From positions 3,885,370 to 3,949,369 of the forward strand of contig OX463781.1 in assembly GCA_949825025.1 (NCBI GenBank): a DNA stretch of 64,000 nucleotides. The letters are read 5' to 3'. Of this stretch, positions 12,591 through 26,144 are shown in pieces. A program made the translations under genes and the position numbers. The notes under the pieces are model-generated. The model worked only from the letters and a program-made list of their open reading frames with translations, made no database searches and was not told the origin of the DNA. Each line of letters opens with the position of its first letter. Positions within the stretch are counted from its first letter, which is position 1. This DNA comes from Siphlonurus alternatus (lineage: Eukaryota > Arthropoda > Insecta > Ephemeroptera > Siphlonuridae).

Positions 12591-12850
12591 AATTTTTTAT
12601 TCGCCATTAAGCTCTCTCCTCGTCTAATCTCCTCCTATTTTGCACCATTTTAGAGGAAAAAAGAGGAAAATACGAGATTACGTCTTCTTTCCTCCTCTTG
12701 AGCATAAAATGTTAGAAATATTGTCTCCATTTCATCCTCATATTATTAAGCGAGGAAGAAATAAGATTATGTATTTTAGAGGTAAAAAGATTAGCTTTAG
12801 ACGTGCCATGTACAGGATGAGTAAAGTTGAATACGTGATTTTTCAACTAT
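12591..12850 (+). mobile_element. MITE family D, copy 2
   Basis: Blocks in order: TTCGCCATTAAGCTCTC, TATTTTGCACCATTTTAGAG, GAGATTACGTCTTCTTTCC, TGAGCATAAAATGTTAGAAA, ACAGGATGAGTAAAGTTGAA. The terminal CCCGA end is missing. The 75-residue frame across it is element sequence, not a gene. Confidence 0.75.
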
Positions 12851-13447
12851 ATAGGTTGTTTTTATAATATATGGTTATGTATTATATAATATTACTTGAC
12901 TAAGATAATTTATTATGCTCATTTTACCATGATTATATTATAATTTATAATATAAAAATTATTATATTATGTCTATAAAATTAGATATAATTTATTTTAA
13001 AATGATAACATAATTAATAATCACATCTTTTAGTAACTCTTCATTTAATATTGATTTTTGAAAAACAACAACAATCCTTTAATATTTTTTATTTATAATA
13101 CAATATAAAAAAATTCTCTACATATACGAAAAAGCTTATATATCTTATTACTGAAAAACTGAATTATATTATAGTAAGTTTTTATTTTTTTTTGATGTGT
13201 TATTTTTAATAAAAAGATTTTATAGATGGCTTCTTTTTGTATGTTATAAAGGATCATGTATGGTAACATAGAAAAAAGTTCAATCTCAGAAAGGCAGGGA
13301 TTTATCTTGTACGAGTTAATATTGCTTGCTACTATCCCTAGGGATATCTATCCTTCTCGCGGCAAACCAAAATCCCTCCTCCCATCGTCTCAATATCTAC
13401 AATCCGCTTACAGGAACAAATTAATCATTGGAAATTCATTTTCTCCC

Positions 13448-13448
<1 letters not shown>

Positions 13449-13523
<75 letters not shown>
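13449..13523. repeat. (CT)n microsatellite
   Basis: About 75 bp of uninterrupted CT. The 91-residue frame through it is an artefact. Confidence 0.95.
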
Positions 13524-13527
<4 letters not shown>

Positions 13528-14029
13528 GTAATCATGATGATTACACTAGAGACGAAGCCACAACAAAACTATAAAACGAACAAGAAAAGTTGACAAAACC
13601 ACCATGTTAATAATAAGAATACAATTACCAGCTAATATTTTATATCGAAGCCTTATTGTTAATAATAATATGGGGAGATACGTTATTTCTTGTGCATGTA
13701 ACACGCTAAGATAAGCCGTATTATGTTCAAAGGGATAAAAGAAACTACTTTAGTGATGTAAAAATAATGTTAGCTTATTGAAAACTGCTCAAAGTGCTGT
13801 TTTCGTAATAGAAACAGATTTATAAATTCATTAAAAAGAAATAAAGGTTCCTAAAAAGTTAAAATTTATCTTCAATGAACATTACATAATATTATGATAT
13901 ACAGTTTGTTTTGTATGCGTATATGTCTATTCCAATTTTACTCTTCACAAATATACATCAGAAATTTTTAAAGTTAAAGACTATAAAAATATGAAGCAAA
14001 TAATAATTAATAATGAACGGCAGTAATTT

Positions 14030-14386
14030 TAAAATATTTTTCTTAACGTTTAATCTCAGTTACTTCGGAATCAAAGAATATTTCCCTGCAAACGAATCGA
14101 ATGAAATAAATTTTAAAAATCGAGAATGTTCTTAAACTTAATCGCTTATGGTTTGAGCAAATTCAGTCTTGCAGTTTTCTTACAACAGATCCATTTCCGG
14201 TTTTCATCCATAAGGCCAATGTTAACCTTCTACCTCAGTTTTCACAAACTGATAAGACAGATTCACTTCAAAATTTGTATGCCACCTATTGATGGTGAGT
14301 TCTAAGTTCCCTGCAAGTCTTGTTGCATTCAGGCGGTACGATTGCGAGATATCAATCTTATCTCTACTGAGATTCATCCTTAATTT
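14030..14386 (-). mobile_element. Interspersed repeat family G, uninterrupted copy
   Basis: Reverse complement of the repeat at 51050-51560. Matching blocks include CGCTTATGGTTTGAGCAAAT, ACTGATAAGACAGATTCACT and TGATGGTGAGTTCTAAGT. Unlike the MITEs it is not palindromic and has no coding capacity that I can see. Its class is unknown; it may be part of a larger retroelement. Confidence 0.75.
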
Positions 14387-14609
14387 CAAATTTAAAAAAA
14401 ATTATTCAGAAATTTTACAAGTTTTTCTTTTAAATAAGCTTTGAATGCATGCTATCAAATAAGATGAACCAATATAATAGACTATTAAAAATTTTAGTAT
14501 ATAATATTAAATTCAGTTATGCATATATTGATTTTAAAAGAGTCGTAAAAATAAAAGTATTTTTGTTAAAAAATTGTTTTTATGGCCGATATATTATACA
14601 CACATTTAG

Positions 14610-14695
14610 TTTTTTTTTAGGTGTGAATTTTGGACTCTTAGAGTGCCTTAATTATGATTGTGTTTTGAAAATAACCAATAAAGAATTGAATTGAA
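14610..14695 (+). repeat. Possible LINE 3' tail
   Basis: TGAAAATAACCAATAAAGAA followed by TTGAATTGAAT resembles LINE 3' ends with short tandem tails. No upstream reverse transcriptase was seen. Confidence 0.3.
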
Positions 14696-15638
14696 TATGA
14701 TTTCAAATTTAGTATATAAAATATTTTCAGAATAAAATTTATTCAGAGCAGTTTTAAATTTATATATCTTAAACATGAACCAAAAATATTATTTATGTTG
14801 TACGTAGATTGACAAAATATAATATTTCTATATAAAATAAAGCTATTCTTGTATCTCATCGAGATCAAACGGCTGGCACGAGCCTCAACATATTTCCCAT
14901 ACATGCAACAATGAATCCCCCTTCTTTTATAACTTGTCACGCATCTTATCTGTTTACTAGCATGATCTGGCAGTGCAGGAAACAATTAGTGCCGTGAATA
15001 ACTTGACGTGCACTAACCAGATTAGCTTGCACGGAGGGTTTAATTGACGTAAAAAAATTTGATTGTGTCATCAAAAATCATGTTTCAATGATGTCATTTT
15101 AGATATTTTACACGCTGACGCTCCTTCTGTTGAAACTTCCCTGTGGAGGGTTCGTTGGAGCATACACACACGTGACTTCCGTTTATCAGACCGGAAACTT
15201 GTCCTCATGAGAAAATTTATCTACCTGGAGGCTTGTTATACAAATTGACAAGCAAATAATCAACGCGTGTGTAATTTTAACAAAATCAAGTTGCTGTTGC
15301 AATGTTTTATTTTATTGTTACATGTATTGAACTGGTTTAAAATAGCTTATGATAATTAACTTCAAAGTTTTAAAATATGCACACATGATAATTAAATAAT
15401 ATAAATCATTGCAATGAAAACACGCATGCAGTATTAGTTAACAACTTATATATTAGTTTCACTTCATTTTATTTTATTATTTTAAATTAAGGAATCTTTG
15501 CTTTTTCAAATTTAATTATGCATAAAATTTTGCTTTCATATATAATTCGTATATTAAAGTATTTTTGAATGCTTTGGAAAAACATGGTGGGGTTATTAAG
15601 TTATTAATAATACTAATTTGATGGGTTTATACGCGTAT

Positions 15639-15747
<109 letters not shown>

Positions 15748-15802
15748 TTTTATATATATATATATAAAAGTATATATACTCTATACTTTATATATATAAA
15801 AG

Positions 15803-16200
15803 TGGGAGGTGTGGCGCAGTGCGCTTGACCGGGTCTCGTCAGATCACCGAAGTTAAGCAACGCCGCGCGTGGTTAGTAGTTGGATGGGTGACCATTTTCA
15901 ACAAAAACCACGTTTCCCACCCAGGGGTAAAACGTTGCGCTTTTCCACTATGTGGTTCCCCTGGCCTTGGACCATTGCACTTCCGGTTCATTGACAAAAG
16001 CTGTAGCGTCCATCCTGGCTGAGGTTTCCACGTTTCCCTCAGCCGCAGGCAAATGCCGGGATGGATTTGCAAGGCCGTGGCCGCCCCCGTTCCAGAAGAG
16101 CCCGCGAAACGCTCAAGTTAGGGTTTCGGAAGGTTCGGGGTTTCAAAGTAGTATGTAATTAGTAAATAGAAGTACCCAATAGGGTTTGATTAAAAAAAAA

Positions 16201-16201
<1 letters not shown>
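15803..16201 (+). mobile_element. 5S-derived SINE, subfamily 2, full length
   Basis: The head is the closest to 5S rRNA in the window: GGTCTCGTCAGATCACCGAA, GTTAAGCAACGCCGCGCGTG, TTGGATGGGTGACC. The body is distinct from subfamily 1 (CACGTTTCCCACCCAGGGGT, TTGACAAAAGCTGTAGCGTC) but the central block GGCTGAGGTTTCCACG with AAATGCCGGGATGG is shared. The tail is ACCCAATAGGGTTTGATTAA plus A's. It is inserted in a TA microsatellite. Confidence 0.9.
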
Positions 16202-16247
<46 letters not shown>

Positions 16248-17298
16248 TGACGTACATTGTACAGTATATTTAAAATAATACAATAATATTATTTTATAAT
16301 ATGTAAATAATAAATTTATATATTAAATAATGATTTATATAATAATAAATCAATAATATATTATATTATAGAACAGCAAAATATTATGACCATGACCACA
16401 AAGTATATATTTTAGTTTTACTGTCAATATTTTGTTGAGTTTTCTTGAGAATTCCATACTCAAATAATGTAAAAATACCAAATCTAGAAAATAATTAAAC
16501 ATCATAGTTTTATCTGAATGTCTTGAAATCTGCTATCAAAATCGGTATCATTAACCGCGTAAATTAATTTTTTATATAAGGAGTTTTTATATATTATGTG
16601 CGCAATGTCACCAGCATACATGATTTGCCAGTGTAGTATATTATAAATAATTATACATAGTGTATTTAAATGCAATGCCAAGTTGCAAATTCAGTAATTG
16701 TTATTATATTAATTAATATATTGATATTATCATGATAAAGGCAATGCCATATATATTGAAAAAAATTCTGAAAATTCAATGTATATAAAATTATTTTAAC
16801 ATCAAAACTGAATTAAAATAAAATAATAGTGTATAATATTAGTAAACTTTTATCAATGTAAAATTAATCAGTTTACACTTTTAAAGATTCATGTATGTAT
16901 ATAGTGACTTTATACATGAAATCATTATACGCTTATGGTTTATATAAATGTATATATAAAGCTACTGTAGTTTATTAACATTACTCAATAGAAGCCGTAC
17001 ACATAAAATCTAATTCCATCTTGAGCAGCTCCCTCCTAGCTAATCTCCCCTGCTTCTATTGATTATAGTCGGGATCACGTTGCAAATAAATGCAAATCAC
17101 AAAATTGCTCCCCGGGGAAGTACAGACCTGACAAAAGAACAATTTGTTGCCCGAGGCTTGCTCACAGATGGCACCACCATCACGAGTTGTCATTTGATTA
17201 GAACTTGACCTGATCAAATTCTAGCTTTCTCTCATATTTCTCTCATATAAAAATATGGAAAATATTTGTCAACGTCTGAAATAAAAACAAAATACTTT

Positions 17299-17643
17299 AA
17301 CCGGTTCTCATTCCAGCAACGTTGAGCGTGGTTAGTACTTGAATGGATGACCGATCCAATTAAAAATTGCGTTGCTTCTTCCCTGGGGTAAATTCGTCTT
17401 GCTTTCCACTCAGTGCAGTGATGCACTTGTGTGTGTTCCCCACGCATTCTTTGGACATCACTTTGGTCCATTGATAAAAAGTATAGCCGTCCTGACTGAG
17501 GTTTTCCACGGTTTCCTCAGCCTCACCTCAGCGAATGCTGGAACGCGTAACATGCCGTGGCTATACCATCCATTCCCTCCTTTATCGCTACTTATTACTC
17601 CGCCGCAAGCTTCCTTGGGGTATTTTATCCTTGTAAAAAAAAT
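17299..17643 (+). mobile_element. 5S-derived SINE, subfamily 1
   Basis: Begins AACCGGTTCTCATTCCAGC, with a deletion in the 5S A-box area, but keeps GTGGTTAGTACTTGAATGG. Body, central block and the TATCCTTGTAAAA tail are all present. The short frames on both strands are SINE-derived. Confidence 0.85.
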
Positions 17644-17946
17644 ATATATATATTTTATTTTCAAATTTTCCAGCTAAGTAATAAAATTATATTTTTATGC
17701 TTTTCATTTTTAGAAAGATGTGAATGGGGAATGGTACACAGTAAATATAATTTTTGCATATTTGGATACAATTTATATATACAATTTATTTATTATGGAA
17801 ACGCAAATTTAATTTTTGTATATTTGCAATTTTTATAATAATAGGCAATTATAAATAAATGTCATGGGTAATTTCCAAGCATATATAAAACAATCTGTTC
17901 GAATAAAGTTGTGAAAAAAAGTTTTTTTTTTTGTTAATGAGAAGCC

Positions 17947-18319
17947 TTAAGGTAAAGATAATACAGATCAGCTGGCCCAATGCTAAAAAAATCCCATTCA
18001 TAAAAATTATGAAAAAAATTTAAAATGTTCTCCTCTACATCCCCTATCAGTAGGTAAAATATCAGGTATACAAAAACGAGCTAGTTTTCGAGTTATTAAT
18101 TTTTAAAGTTGACTAATTTAACATGGAAGTTCCATTTCTCCATGTTAAATTAGAGAACTTTAAAAATTCATAACTCGAAAACTAGCTCGTTTTTGTATAC
18201 CTGATATTTTACCTACTGATAGGGGATGTAGAGGAGAACATTTTAAATTTTTTTCATAATTTTTATGAATGGGATTTTTTTAGCATTGGGCCAGCTGATC
18301 CGTGTTATCTCTACCTTAA
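17947..18319. mobile_element. TTAA MITE (TTAAGGTAGAGATAACACGG type), copy 1
   Basis: A palindrome of 373 bp with near-perfect arms of about 170 bp. The arms contain CAGCTGGCCCAATGCTAAAA, TTCTCCTCTACATCCCCTAT and ACGAGCTAGTTTTCGAG. TTAA lies at both ends (17947-17950, 18316-18319). Non-coding; probably mobilised by a piggyBac-like transposase encoded elsewhere. Confidence 0.85.
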
Positions 18320-20150
<1,831 letters not shown>

Positions 20151-20157
20151 CGTTATG

Positions 20158-20357
20158 GCGGATTTACAAGGTGACAACGGTGATGCGACGTGATTTTGAC
20201 ACAAAAGCTGTGAAATCCTAATAATATGCGGTTGCAAATATCACGTTAATTAACTATGCTCTTTTTTTAATTGCCATCAATGTAATGTATGTTACAGCAA
20301 GTGCGCATTACTCGCTTCGCGTCGCATGATTAATATCAACATGTGAATCCGTCTTTA
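20158..20357. mobile_element. MITE family H, short copy
   Basis: Left ATGGCGGATTTACAAGG, then GACAACGGTGATGCGACG, CAAAAGCTGTGAAATCCTA; right AGCAAGTGCGCATTACTCGC, GCGTCGCATGAT and ATGTGAATCCGTCTTTAT. Same order as the longer copy at 22256. Confidence 0.7.
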
Positions 20358-20419
20358 TAGGGCTGAATATATATATTATAATAAATGTAAGAAAACTATT
20401 AAATGTGTATGCTGACTTG

Positions 20420-20462
20420 TCTTTATGTAAGATGAATAAAATTTTGAATTTTGAATTTTGAA
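20420..20462 (+). repeat. Possible LINE 3' tail (ATTTTGA)n
   Basis: AAGATGAATAAAATTTTGAA continues as repeated ATTTTGA units, a common LINE terminal pattern. Weak without a recognisable body. Confidence 0.3.
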
Positions 20463-20987
20463 AGGCAATAACTCGAGGATCTGTATCCAAATCTGCACAT
20501 GATATAATACTATATCAAGGTTGTCCAACTCAAAATAATATGTTTTAAAATGTTATATATTTGTGTATTTTTGATGTATATTTTATATAAACTTTAAGTT
20601 TGTCATTATAGACATGTCATTATATTTCAAAGTTGACATGTAAACCGTAATCTCATATGACTCTGGTTTTCACTAAAAGGGGTACACAACAGTGTAACCT
20701 TACCCTCGGTGTTAGACCACATGTTACGTCACATCTGTGCCTATGACGTCATCGAGGTGACATCAAACAAAATCGCATCACGAGGCGTAACACCAGAAAA
20801 CTAACATGTACTTATATTACCCCTTGCTTACATCTGTTCGCAGGCTTTTAGCTGTATTAAGTATACATTAGACTACTGTAATTATATAGGATTATATTAT
20901 TTAAAGGAACATATAGGAAATATCGCTAGAACCGAAGTCAATACACGGCAAGGACGGAGGGATGTAGATCCCAAAATTATAGTACAC

Positions 20988-21213
20988 CTTTGGGCATCAC
21001 TTTGGTCCATTGATAAAAAAATAGAGGTGTTTGTCCTGACTGAGGTTTTCCACGGTTCCCTCAGTCTCATCTCAGTGAATGCTGGGACGCGCGTTATAAC
21101 AGGCTGTGGCCACCATCCTTTGTGCCTCCAGTTTTTCCTTACCCATTACCATGCCTTGCATGAGCTTCAAACTCATATAGGGGTGTATCCTTGTAAAAAA
21201 AAAAAAAAAAAAA
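20988..21213 (+). mobile_element. 5S-derived SINE, subfamily 1, 5'-truncated
   Basis: Starts in the body at TTTGGGCATCACTTTGGTCC, lacks the 5S head, and runs through GTCCTGACTGAGGTTTTCC to GGTGTATCCTTG and an A tail. 5' truncation fits LINE-driven retrotransposition. Confidence 0.85.
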
Positions 21214-22255
21214 CTCTGGACAGTATGAACGTTACTCCTGCAGCCTCACTTGCTAGAGCTGCAGCTTCAATAGACAGAGAGATACAGATTTGTAATTTTG
21301 GGAGATGTAAGAAGAGCACCCAGTCTATCAATATCAAAATAGTTTTGGTTCACCACACCTCCATAGACTGCGTGGTAACGTCTACAAACAAAGCAGCAGT
21401 AACTTTCGTGGTGTACAGAGGTGTACATATTTAATAATAATTATTAAGTCAATATAAAATTGAAAATTTACAAATAAAAAGTGTATAATTATGATTTTTT
21501 TAAAGCAATTTATAAAAAAAATTAATTCAAGGAAAGAATTCATAAAGCTGCAAAAAAAAAAAAAAAATGCTATTATTTTTTTTACAACAAATTGTGTTGA
21601 TAAAATAAAATTGTATTCATCAATATTATTTTTAATAAAAATTTAAAACAATTTCTATGTAAAATATAACAAAAAAGATTTAATATTTTTAGCGTTATTA
21701 GTTCAGTGACCCGAAGACATTTAAATAAAAATAGAGACTTTTAAATCGTCTTTTCATTTACATAACACTCAATTAAATCTCAATGAAAGTCATTAGCGAA
21801 GGAGGGGGGGGGGGCAAGTTTATAAATACTTGAATGCAGTCGTTAGGCCCCCACCCCCCCCTGTGGTTCGAGAAAAGAGCTCGGGGGCGGAGCTTGGTGG
21901 GGTTATAGGAGGTAAAGATCGTAATAAGACGGGGATGAAAGATCCAACTTCCACCACTTTGCTGCCGTGAAATTGTTTGAAATTTTCTTACTTTTCGTAC
22001 GCTCGTTTGACGTTTTCAAGTGGCGACATTAAAATTTCTTTCAGAATTTCTTTTAGACTTTTAGAATTTATTTAAAATGTTTATTTTCAATTTTTAAAGT
22101 TATATATAATATAAGTTATCTTAATTTGAGGTTATATAATAAATAGATACAAGCTATAAGTATATTTACATATTTACATTATTCTACAACATTTACAAGA
22201 TACATGATAATTAATATAATATTATTAGTATAATATTATTACATGAAATTTTATT

Positions 22256-22581
22256 TAAAGGAGGATTCTGATGGCGACAACGGCGATGCGACGCGATTTT
22301 GTCACACAAGCTGTGAAATCCTATGCGGCGAGCGAATTCGCCAGGTTGCGGCAGTGAAATCGCGCTAATTGCGATGCTCTTAATTTTTTTTAAAATTAAT
22401 CACCAAATATGGCAGCCAATGGATGTCACAGCAAGTGCGCATTATTCGCGTCGCGTCGCATGATGGAAATTGCTATAGATGCGGGGTCGTTTGGGGGTAC
22501 CGACTCGTCGGTAAAGTTCCCTGGAGTCGTACGAGCTGGCTTTTAGTTCGATAGCTATGCACTATGTGAATCCGCCTTTAA
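22256..22581. mobile_element. MITE family H, long copy
   Basis: Inverted ends AAAGGAGGATTC and GAATCCGCCTTT. Subterminal GCGATGCGACGCGATTTTG and its inverse-like CGCGTCGCGTCGCATGAT. An extra segment near 22485-22560 is absent in the short copy. GC-richer than the background. Confidence 0.75.
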
Positions 22582-22614
22582 TCGAACAAATATGTGAATT
22601 TTTTTTATTAAAGA

Positions 22615-22649
<35 letters not shown>

Positions 22650-22710
22650 GCCATAATTGTATAACACTATATTTTAGCAGGTAAAAAAGAAGTATATTTT
22701 ATTTATGTTA

Positions 22711-22925
22711 TTTTCCGTTAAAATTTAACTTAACCTAAATGATCTGGGCCTTAAATTAAATTGAAAATTAGATATAGTTACCAAGAATTGTTGGGATTGA
22801 TGATAATTATTTGCATTATTATTATCATCCGTTTACAGAACAACTCTTGGTGGCTACCTAATTTTCAATTTGAGGCCCGGATCACTTTATGTTATGCTTA
22901 AAGTTAGGTTCCTTGAACGGAGATA
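22711..22925. mobile_element. Palindromic MITE (single copy)
   Basis: Arms GATCTGGGCCTTAAATTAAA and, inverted, TTTGAGGCCCGGATCAC; inner TAGTTACCAAGAATTGTT is mirrored by AACAACTCTTGGTGGCTA. The arms probably extend out to CCGTTAAAATTTAAC and GAACGGAG. Confidence 0.65.
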
Positions 22926-23062
22926 AAAACTTCTCATCACTGCCTCTCAAGATCTGATGATGATGTAATGAGGTTAGATTCTTGCCCAAGCACGGCCGCT
23001 AATGCTCACGCCTGATAAATCGCAAATCACCTTATCATGCATGGTAAATATATAAGTGGAAC

Positions 23063-23268
23063 TTTTTTTTTTTTTTTTTTTTTTACAAGGATACATCCCT
23101 AAGAGCTTATAGCTCGAGAAGCGAGATAATCGGTATAGGGGTAAAGAAGAGAAAGGAAGGTGGTCACGGCCTGTTACGCGCGTCCCAGCATTAGCTGAGG
23201 TCATGAGACTGAGGGAACCGTGGAAAATTTAAGTCAAGACGGACACCTCTATACTTTTTATCAATGGA
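23063..23268 (-). mobile_element. 5S-derived SINE, subfamily 1, 5'-truncated
   Basis: Minus strand: T-run, CAAGGATACATCCCTAAGAG, GACTGAGGGAACCGTGGAAA, GACGGACACCTCTATAC. The 5S head is absent. The 76-residue minus-strand frame is SINE sequence. Confidence 0.85.
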
Positions 23269-23846
23269 TAAATTATACTGTTTATGATGTAAAAGAAAAC
23301 GCATTGCAATATAATACTTGACCAAAAATTTTGAAACATAATAAAATACGACACCACAGTTGAATATTATTATATTTAAGACGCAGCAATTATATTCTTA
23401 GCAAAGTGATATTCTCGTTCTTATGTACAGTACATTATTATTATTATTATTATTATTATTATAAAATATATTTTGTTAAAACGTCTTGCATGTGAGAAGT
23501 TCTTCGTCTGCTCACACGCTGAAGGAAATTTCACGTGCTGGACTCACAAAGAAACCAACATAAACATTTTACTTACATTCATGGATTCTTATATTAACTG
23601 AATAGGTCGTATATCTAACAATCGCTTTGTTGCAGAGATGTTTTCGAGTGTGAAAATATCGGCCGGGCTCTTTGCTCAGCTAAGTGGATTACACCGCGGG
23701 CGTGCTTTTATTGTAGTACATTTTTATTGTTGCGAGAATACTTTGCTTTCTCAGCACATTTAAATTGAACACTCGGACATCGTCATGTACTAAATATTTA
23801 GTTAGAAATACTTGAAATTAGCTATAAATTACCATTAATTATTTTT

Positions 23847-24250
23847 ATTTTTTTTTTATCAAACTCTATTGGGTACTTCTATATATACTTACTAATTACT
23901 CACTAAGTTTGAAACCCAGAACCTTCCGAAACCCTATAATAACTTCAGCGTTTCGCGGACCATGACTTCCGGAACGGTGGCGGCCACGGCCTTGTAATCC
24001 ATCCCGGCATTTGCCTACGACTGAAGGAAATGTGGAAACCTCAGCCAGGACGGACGCTACAGAATTTGTCAATGAACCGGAAGTGCAATGGTCCATAAAC
24101 CAATGGAACCACATAGTGGAAAAGCGCAAAGTGGGAAACTTATTTTTTATTGAAAATGGTCACCCATGCAACTACTAACCACGCTCGGCGTTTTGCTTGA
24201 CCTCGGTGATCTGACGAGACCCGGTCAAGCGCACTGCACCACACCTTCCA
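23847..24250 (-). mobile_element. 5S-derived SINE, subfamily 2, full length
   Basis: Minus strand copy with tail ATCAAACTCTATTGGGTAC, central block and a complete 5S head ending CGCACTGCACCACACCTTCC. The frame across it is SINE-derived. Confidence 0.9.
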
Positions 24251-24782
24251 GTAATTCAAACAAAGATTAATTATTTAGATATAAAAAGATACCATCGTAC
24301 TTGTTGCCTCAACTCATTTGAAATGAACACTCGATTAGATCACATCAATTTTATATCATATACTTATATTAATTAGAAATACTTGAAACGAACTATTGAT
24401 TAGAATAGACAAAAAATTATTTGTAACAAAATTTCAAACAACACATTAATTTTTCATGTTTTGCATTCAATCTATTCTTGTATGTAAAAATAAGTTTTTC
24501 CCTTACTAATGATTATAGTTATGACGATGAATATTTGTAATATAATATTAATTTAAGTTAATTAATAATTTATATAATATCATAATCGTTATATACAAAT
24601 GTAAAATGCAAGCTGTAAACACAATAAATATGTTAATAATTATTATGTTTTTACAAATTCTATATATTACATTTAAATTGGTACTGCAAATTTTGGTTTG
24701 CCATGGTTATAATTACATAATTATCAGTTCTTACATAATTATTATAAATGTGGTGCTGTATTAAATTTTACTATCAACATTG

Positions 24783-24908
24783 GACTCGATTCACGAGAAG
24801 GAGTTATCAAGTTTCTTCATTAATCGCGGTTAGTATCATTGAATTAGGCTGGCGCTAAACATATCAACATTTGTCGTTAGTGAGAAACTTGGATATCTCC
24901 ATCAATCA
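24783..24908. mobile_element. MITE family E, copy 2
   Basis: GACTCGATTCACGAGAAGGA, then TTAATCGCGGTTAGTATC, later TTAGTGAGAAACTTGGATAT. Same order of blocks as copies 1 and 3, diverged. Confidence 0.6.
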
Positions 24909-25454
24909 TGCACATTATAATAGACAATATATTTATATTTATACGTTTAAAAAAGTAAATAAAAACAGAATAATAACAAATGGTTTAAAAATATCTTATC
25001 TGAATTGAGATATTTCTATTTTAAAACATTTTTATTTTTTTCTTCCACCTTTTTAACCCACTTATGGTGATAAAATCAATGATATTTTAAGTATAATGTT
25101 TGGGACATTATTAGTGCGAGCATTATCTGCTGAGGAATTTGCAGTCCTTTGTCCCTCCTGGCCCACCTCAGTGAGAGCACAGGAAGTCCATTGAGGACAG
25201 ACCAATGTTGTCTTCAAATTTGTGTATATAGTAGCACAGGAAATTGGGAGGAAATTATTGTCATTTTGTAAGTGAATGGAAATAGTTTATAGTAAACACA
25301 ATGTTATTCTTGTATATCATAACACAAAAAAAATTAACTTCGTGAGGATAGATGCTGATGGAGAAAATACTCTCTTTAATGTTTATAATTACTGATACTA
25401 ACAATATTTTAGAGAGGCCCTATAATTGCCCTGATTTTGTTATTTTATTTATTT

Positions 25455-25618
25455 ATTTTTTTTACAAGGATACACCCCTATAAGAGCTTAACAGCTCACG
25501 GCGGGGTAATGGGTAGGGATAAGGTGAGAAAGGATGGAGGCCACGACCTGTTACGCGTTCCCCCATTCACTGAGGTGAGACTGAGGGAACCGTGGAAAAC
25601 CTCAGTCAGGACGGACAC
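25455..25618 (-). mobile_element. 5S-derived SINE, subfamily 1, 5'-truncated
   Basis: Minus strand: CAAGGATACACCCCTATAAG, CCACGACCTGTTACGCG, CCTCAGTCAGGACGGACAC. It stops inside the central block. The 61-residue plus-strand frame is SINE-derived. Confidence 0.85.
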
Positions 25619-25844
25619 GTGACCAATTCAAGTATCAAGCATTTTATTTTTAATATATATTTTTATTATTCATATTATAATTTATTATTGTTACACAAAA
25701 TGAAACGAAAAAAAATTAATATGGAATTACAAATCTGGAAAAAGAAATAAAAATCCTCAGAATTATTTCTAAAATATTATATATTTGATCTTCGTTAGAA
25801 TTTTCTGGTACACTCATTCTATTTTCCGAAGAAAACAGGTGAGA

Positions 25845-26143
25845 ACTGACCTCGATTTTTTTATTCCAGCAAAAGTCACGTCACTTTTTTTTTCAGATCT
25901 TATAGTGCAGGGGATACTTAAAAAAAAATGAAAGTTCGGTTTTGAGTGACGACAACGCCCCTTTTTGCGGCATATACTGTATTATATCCTTCTAGTATGT
26001 AGTGCAGCCTCATAATTAAAACAAAGATTAAATTAAATAAAAATACTTCCTGGCCTCTAAAAAATCTTAAAAAAAAATTTAGATTAGCATAACTTAGAAT
26101 TTTGCACCCTCTATTTATTTCTGTAATAAATAAATTTGAGCCC
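25845..26143. mobile_element. MITE family B, degenerate copy 5
   Basis: Keeps the end blocks (AACTGACCTCGATTTTTTTA at the left; TTTGCACCCTCTATTTATTT then TGAG at the right) but the arms no longer pair well and the two perfect CRE palindromes are lost. Orientation cannot be told because the element is palindromic. Confidence 0.5.
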
Positions 26144-26144
26144 T

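Noticed and set aside
15830..15900. Functional 5S rRNA gene
   Set aside because: Only the internal part of 5S rRNA is matched; the 5' and 3' stem regions are replaced by SINE sequence.
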